Below, piece after piece: positions 60,933 to 64,000 of a DNA stretch of 64,000 nucleotides. Position 1 is the first letter of the stretch. Each line of letters begins with the position of its first letter. The notes beneath the pieces were generated by a model, which ran no database searches, was not told the origin of the DNA, and saw nothing but the letters and a program-made list of their open reading frames with translations. The position numbers and the translations under genes are program-made. Source of the DNA: an uncultured Prevotellaceae bacterium (GTDB taxonomy: Bacteria > Bacteroidota > Bacteroidia > Bacteroidales > Bacteroidaceae); the NCBI GenBank assembly GCA_902786665.1, contig CADADN010000008.1, positions 23,734-87,733 on the forward strand, in the 5' to 3' direction.

Positions 60933-61107
60933 GTTCTGTCACCCCTTCGGGGTTGATTAATGTGGTGTATCGTTTAGCAGGGGTTCCGTGCTTCGCACTC
61001 CACCACCTGCCTGTGTTCTTTCCACCCCTTCGGGGTTCTCTAATTCGACAACTCGGGATAAATCAGATACACTAACAATTCTTGAATTCGACAATTCGGG
61101 ATAAAAA
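60933..61107. repeat. Right copy of the 175-bp direct repeat
   Basis: Same segment as 60033-60207, starting 4 nt after the transposase stop and ending 25 nt before the glycerate kinase start. The palindrome here lies in inverted orientation to that at 60443-60461. Confidence 0.88.
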
Positions 61108-61132
61108 CGGGAACAAAACATTTTTTGAATCC

Positions 61133-62239
61133 ATGAAAAAATACATTGTGGCATTAGACTCCTTCAAGGGATGCCTTTCGTCGAAGGAAGCCAATGAAGC
61201 GGCAGCAGACGGCATCCTTCGTGAACACCCTGGTGCGGAAATCCTGAAAATCCCTGTCAGTGATGGTGGTGAAGGGTGGCTGGAAGCTTTCAGCTCAGCC
61301 CTTGGTGGCGAAATGACGGAAGTCAGGGTCCACGACCCGATGATGCGCCCCATCCACGCTTATTACCTGAAGAAGGATGACACAGCAGTCATTGAGATAG
61401 CCCAAGCCAGCGGCCTGACCCTTTTGACGGCGGAAGAGCGCAACCCATTGCGAGCCACCAGCTACGGTACAGGAGAACTCATCGTGGATGCCATACGTCG
61501 TGGCAGCAAGCACATCATCGTAGGTCTCGGCGGCAGTGCCACCAGCGACTGCGGCATCGGAATGCTCCGTGCCATCATCGATGCCTTCGCCAAGCATGGC
61601 TCATGGGACGAGGTCACCGCCCTCAGTGATGTCAGATTCACCATCGCCACCGATGTCGGCAATCCGCTATGTGGTGAGAATGGCGCAGCCCATGTGTTCG
61701 CCCCACAAAAGGGAGCCACGCCCGAGATGGTGGAAATCCTCGACGCACGTGCAAGACGCTTTGCGGAAATCTCCGCCCGCCATTTCGGTTACGACTGTCA
61801 GGATTGGCCCGGTGCAGGCGCTGCCGGTGGACTGGGGTACGCCTTCCTGCAATATATGCGCCATCCTCAAAAGGCCACACCCGGCATGTCTGAAGCCGTG
61901 GAATGCCGACGGGGGATAGACCTCCTGCTGGATGCCGTTGGTTTCGACCGGTTGTTGGAAGGCACCTCCCTCGTCGTCACCGGCGAAGGTTCCGCCGACC
62001 GCCAGACATTGATGGGCAAACTTCCATATGGCATTCTCCAACGCGCCAAGCATCATGACGTGCCCGTCGCGCTGTTGGCAGGCCGTATCAGCGACCGCCG
62101 GCACCTGCTCGATGCCGGCTTCGCACACGTGGAATGCATCAACCCAACCGACCTACCCTTTGAGGAGGCCATTCAACCGGAAATCGCCAAAAAGAACATC
62201 TGCAAGACGGTTCAAAGATTGAAAAGTGAAAATTTCTGA
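61133..62239 (+). CDS. Glycerate kinase (type II, GlxK/GarK family)
   Basis: 368 residues from ATG 61133 (upstream ATG 61082 lies within the repeat). Signatures: YIVALDSFKGCLSSKEANEA, ILKIPVSDGGEGWLEAFSSA, HIIVGLGGSATSDCGIGMLR and WPGAGAAGGLGYAFLQYMR. It phosphorylates D-glycerate to phosphoglycerate. Neighbouring RAYT repeat probably inserted upstream. Confidence 0.95.
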   Translation: MKKYIVALDSFKGCLSSKEANEAAADGILREHPGAEILKIPVSDGGEGWLEAFSSALGGEMTEVRVHDPMMRPIHAYYLKKDDTAVIEIAQASGLTLLTAEERNPLRATSYGTGELIVDAIRRGSKHIIVGLGGSATSDCGIGMLRAIIDAFAKHGSWDEVTALSDVRFTIATDVGNPLCGENGAAHVFAPQKGATPEMVEILDARARRFAEISARHFGYDCQDWPGAGAAGGLGYAFLQYMRHPQKATPGMSEAVECRRGIDLLLDAVGFDRLLEGTSLVVTGEGSADRQTLMGKLPYGILQRAKHHDVPVALLAGRISDRRHLLDAGFAHVECINPTDLPFEEAIQPEIAKKNICKTVQRLKSENF

Positions 62240-62270
62240 TTATAAAGACACGAGATATCGTTTTTTTTTC

Positions 62271-62278
62271 TAATTTTG
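62271..62278 (+). promoter_or_regulatory. -7 box for the 5'-nucleotidase gene
   Basis: TAATTTTG matches TAnnTTTG. Start near 62284 leaves a 20-nt leader to the ATG at 62304. No TTTG -33 box was recognised. Confidence 0.55.
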
Positions 62279-62303
62279 CGGTTATAAAACAGATGACTCG
62301 GTT

Positions 62304-63878
62304 ATGAAAAAGATTTTTTTATCGATAGCGACGTTAGCACTACTTTGTGCTTGTAAAAACACATTGTTGTTCAACATCAACGACAAGTATAGGCCTCAGC
62401 AGAAGAGCATAGTCGTACTTTATGAGAACGACGTCCACTGCGGCATCGACGGCTACACCAAAATAGCAGGCCTGCGCGACGCCATCGTCAACAGCGACAC
62501 GGCATATGCTGCCATCGTGAGCAACGGCGACTACCTGCAGGGAGGCTCCAGCGGAGCCATCTCACAAGGACAGTACATCATCGACATCATGCGCAACGTT
62601 GGCTACACCGCCGTCACCTTGGGCAACCACGAATTCGACTACGGTACGCCGCGCATGAAGGAACTGCTGCAAAAGTTACAAGGTCCTGTCGTCTGCGCCA
62701 ATTTCTTCGACATGGGGGCGGCACAGCCTTATTACGCACCCTTCATCATCCGTCGATATGGCAAGACACGCGTCGCTTTCGTAGGAGCCACCACACCTGA
62801 GACCATGCGCGCCGAGAGCTATTCGTTCTACGACGAGGCGGGCAACCAACTCTACGACCTGCGTGAGAAGACATTCTACCAGATTATCCAAAAGGCGGTG
62901 GACGACGCCCGCCTGAGAGGTGGTGCCGACTACGTCATCCTGCTCTCCCACGTGGGTGAGGCATCGGATGCCATGAACATCGACTCCCACAAGTTGGTGG
63001 CGGCCACGAGGGGCATTGACGTGGTGCTCGACGGGCACTCGCACTCCACCATCCCTTATGACGAAGTGCCCAACCTCGACGGAAAGAAAATCAAAATCAC
63101 CCAAACGGGCACGCAGTTTGCTAACATCGGCAAACTGCTCATCACCACGGATGGAGCCATCTACCCCACCCTGCTCCCCACCGCTGACATTCCTTACACC
63201 AACACACGCGTGACTCTGACCACCGACAGCGTGAAAACATTGCTGGAGCAAGTGACCACACGCCAACTCTCGTCTTGCGACTACCCATTGGAAATCCTTG
63301 ATGGGAATAAAGTACGACAGGTGCGGCGCGCGGAGACCAATATGGCCGACCTCATCACCGACGCATTCCGCCACAATGCAGGAGCCGACATCGGCCTCTA
63401 CAATGGTGGCGGCATACGCAACGGCATCGCAGCAGGACCCATCACCTACGGCGACGTGACCAACGTGCTGCCTTTCGACAACCGAATGGTAGTCCTGGAG
63501 GTGCCGGGAAGCCTCATCATCGCAACACTGGAGAAATGCTCGGCAAAAGTGCCTGAGGAGGACGGCAATTTCCCACAGGTGTCGGGGTTGCGCTACACCA
63601 TCCACAGCGTGAGCCACACCGTCAGCGACATCCAAGTGCTCGATGCTGCCACAGGCAAATACGTTCCCATCGACCCTAACAAGAAATATTCCGTCAGCAC
63701 CACCGACTACTACAACAGTGGAGGATTCGACGGCATGTTGAAAGACTGCACCGTGCTCAAAAACACCACGCTGCTCAGTCGCGACATCCTTGCCGACTAT
63801 CTTACAAGCACCCTCGGCAGCAACATCGGAGATGCATTCAAACAGCCACAAGGAAGGATAAAGATTATTGAAGATTAA
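62304..63878 (+). CDS. 5'-nucleotidase/UDP-sugar hydrolase-like lipoprotein
   Basis: 524 residues; lipobox LLCAC followed by KNTLLFN. Metallophosphatase domain: VVLYENDVHCGIDGYTK, AIVSNGDYLQGG, VTLGNHEFDYGTPRM, VILLSHVGEASD and LDGHSHSTIPYDE. The C-terminal 5'-nucleotidase domain has ADIGLYNGGGIRNGIAAG and GDVTNVLPFDNRMVVLEVPG. Both domains are in one chain. It hydrolyses extracellular nucleotides or UDP-sugars and is probably anchored to the outer membrane or periplasmic face. Confidence 0.92.
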   Translation: MKKIFLSIATLALLCACKNTLLFNINDKYRPQQKSIVVLYENDVHCGIDGYTKIAGLRDAIVNSDTAYAAIVSNGDYLQGGSSGAISQGQYIIDIMRNVGYTAVTLGNHEFDYGTPRMKELLQKLQGPVVCANFFDMGAAQPYYAPFIIRRYGKTRVAFVGATTPETMRAESYSFYDEAGNQLYDLREKTFYQIIQKAVDDARLRGGADYVILLSHVGEASDAMNIDSHKLVAATRGIDVVLDGHSHSTIPYDEVPNLDGKKIKITQTGTQFANIGKLLITTDGAIYPTLLPTADIPYTNTRVTLTTDSVKTLLEQVTTRQLSSCDYPLEILDGNKVRQVRRAETNMADLITDAFRHNAGADIGLYNGGGIRNGIAAGPITYGDVTNVLPFDNRMVVLEVPGSLIIATLEKCSAKVPEEDGNFPQVSGLRYTIHSVSHTVSDIQVLDAATGKYVPIDPNKKYSVSTTDYYNSGGFDGMLKDCTVLKNTTLLSRDILADYLTSTLGSNIGDAFKQPQGRIKIIED

Positions 63879-63934
63879 AAAAGACAGGAGATAGATAATT
63901 AAAAAAAAATGATTATCCGCATCTTTCCGATAAC

Positions 63935-63979
63935 GCCCCGAAGGGGCAATAAGCCTCCAGCCCAGGGCAACGCCCTGGG
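63935..63979. repeat. REP-like palindromes at the window end
   Basis: GCCCCGAAGGGGC at 63935-63947 and CCCAGGGCAACGCCCTGGG at 63961-63979 (8-bp stem, AAC loop). The first resembles the ACCCCGAAGGGGT palindrome beside the RAYT at 60443. Both lie after the nucleotidase gene. Confidence 0.75.
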
Positions 63980-64000
63980 AAATTGGGAAGGAGGCAATCG

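Larger units (their letters stand above)
60033..61107 (+). mobile_element. RAYT-type element with flanking direct repeats
   Basis: Two copies of a 175-bp segment (60033-60207 and 60933-61107) lie exactly 900 bp apart with only a handful of mismatches. Each copy holds a palindromic ACCCCTTCGGGGT, a GTGCTTCGCAC hairpin, and the start of the 43-bp repeats. Between them are further repeats, inverted copies of the same palindromes, and the transposase gene. This arrangement fits a REP-associated tyrosine transposase locus, with the gene bracketed by its target repeats. Confidence 0.8.

Noticed and set aside
62676-63851. A 391-residue minus-strand open frame opposite the 5'-nucleotidase gene
   Set aside because: Antisense of strongly conserved metallophosphatase motifs; no features of its own.

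Overview
The window looks like chromosomal DNA from a member of the Bacteroidales, most likely Prevotellaceae. The evidence is two SusC/SusD pairs, a compact 290-residue RpoD, many promoters of the Bacteroidetes type (TTTG, 19-21 nt, TAnnTTTG), abundant SPII lipoproteins, a DUF5686-type barrel protein, and exported proteins with short C-terminal tails of the sort seen in Prevotella. No rRNA, tRNA or CRISPR array was seen. Taxonomy is inferred from gene content only.

Layout. (1) 1-3901, minus strand: an alginate-acetylation-like operon (SGNH esterase, MBOAT acyltransferase, two DHHW/AlgJ-like proteins, the last cut by the window edge). (2) 4202-11165, plus: two large secreted multidomain proteins, a clan-A-like glycosidase with ricin, FN3 and LamG modules, and a 1199-residue protein with three related beta-sandwich modules. 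(3) 11562-28478, plus: a 17-kb block FAS1 / SusC / SusD / FAS1 / FAS1 / SusC / SusD, ending in a strong terminator. It resembles a polysaccharide-utilization locus in its transport genes, but three fasciclin lipoproteins stand where enzymes and regulators would be expected. (4) 28821-32366, minus: a heme-c-motif beta-propeller lipoprotein and a DUF6057-like membrane protein. (5) 32753-49900: housekeeping and envelope genes in mixed orientation: rpoD, a DUF5686-like barrel, a Fur-family regulator, a LolA-like protein, an FMN-binding protein, TraB/GumN, a histidine phosphatase, small lipoproteins, a DegT aminotransferase, an outer-membrane barrel, a trypsin-like lipoprotein with a large helical insert, glmS, rfbC, GDPD and a DUF4886 esterase-like protein. 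(6) 50227-60021, plus: a Wzx/Wzy-type surface polysaccharide operon (LicD, flippase, acyltransferases, polymerase, GT11, GT32-like, GT4, WecG/TagA, sugar nucleotidyltransferase, zinc-ribbon protein), with a clear promoter and a structured leader. (7) 60033-61107: a REP-associated tyrosine transposase (RAYT) flanked by 175-bp direct repeats exactly 900 bp apart. (8) 61133-63878: glycerate kinase and a 5'-nucleotidase lipoprotein, followed by REP-like hairpins.

How the genes may work together. Regions 1 and 6 both build or modify surface glycans. Regions 2 and 3 look like secreted or surface carbohydrate binding and uptake, possibly one functional neighbourhood although no shared promoter was found. 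Noncoding structure is unusually rich: 9-bp-period CTAG arrays after two terminators (with a weaker third patch), an 8-bp-period array, 43-bp tandem units, and several REP-like palindromes. The most unusual items are the FAS1/SusCD block, the periodic short-unit arrays and the RAYT element.
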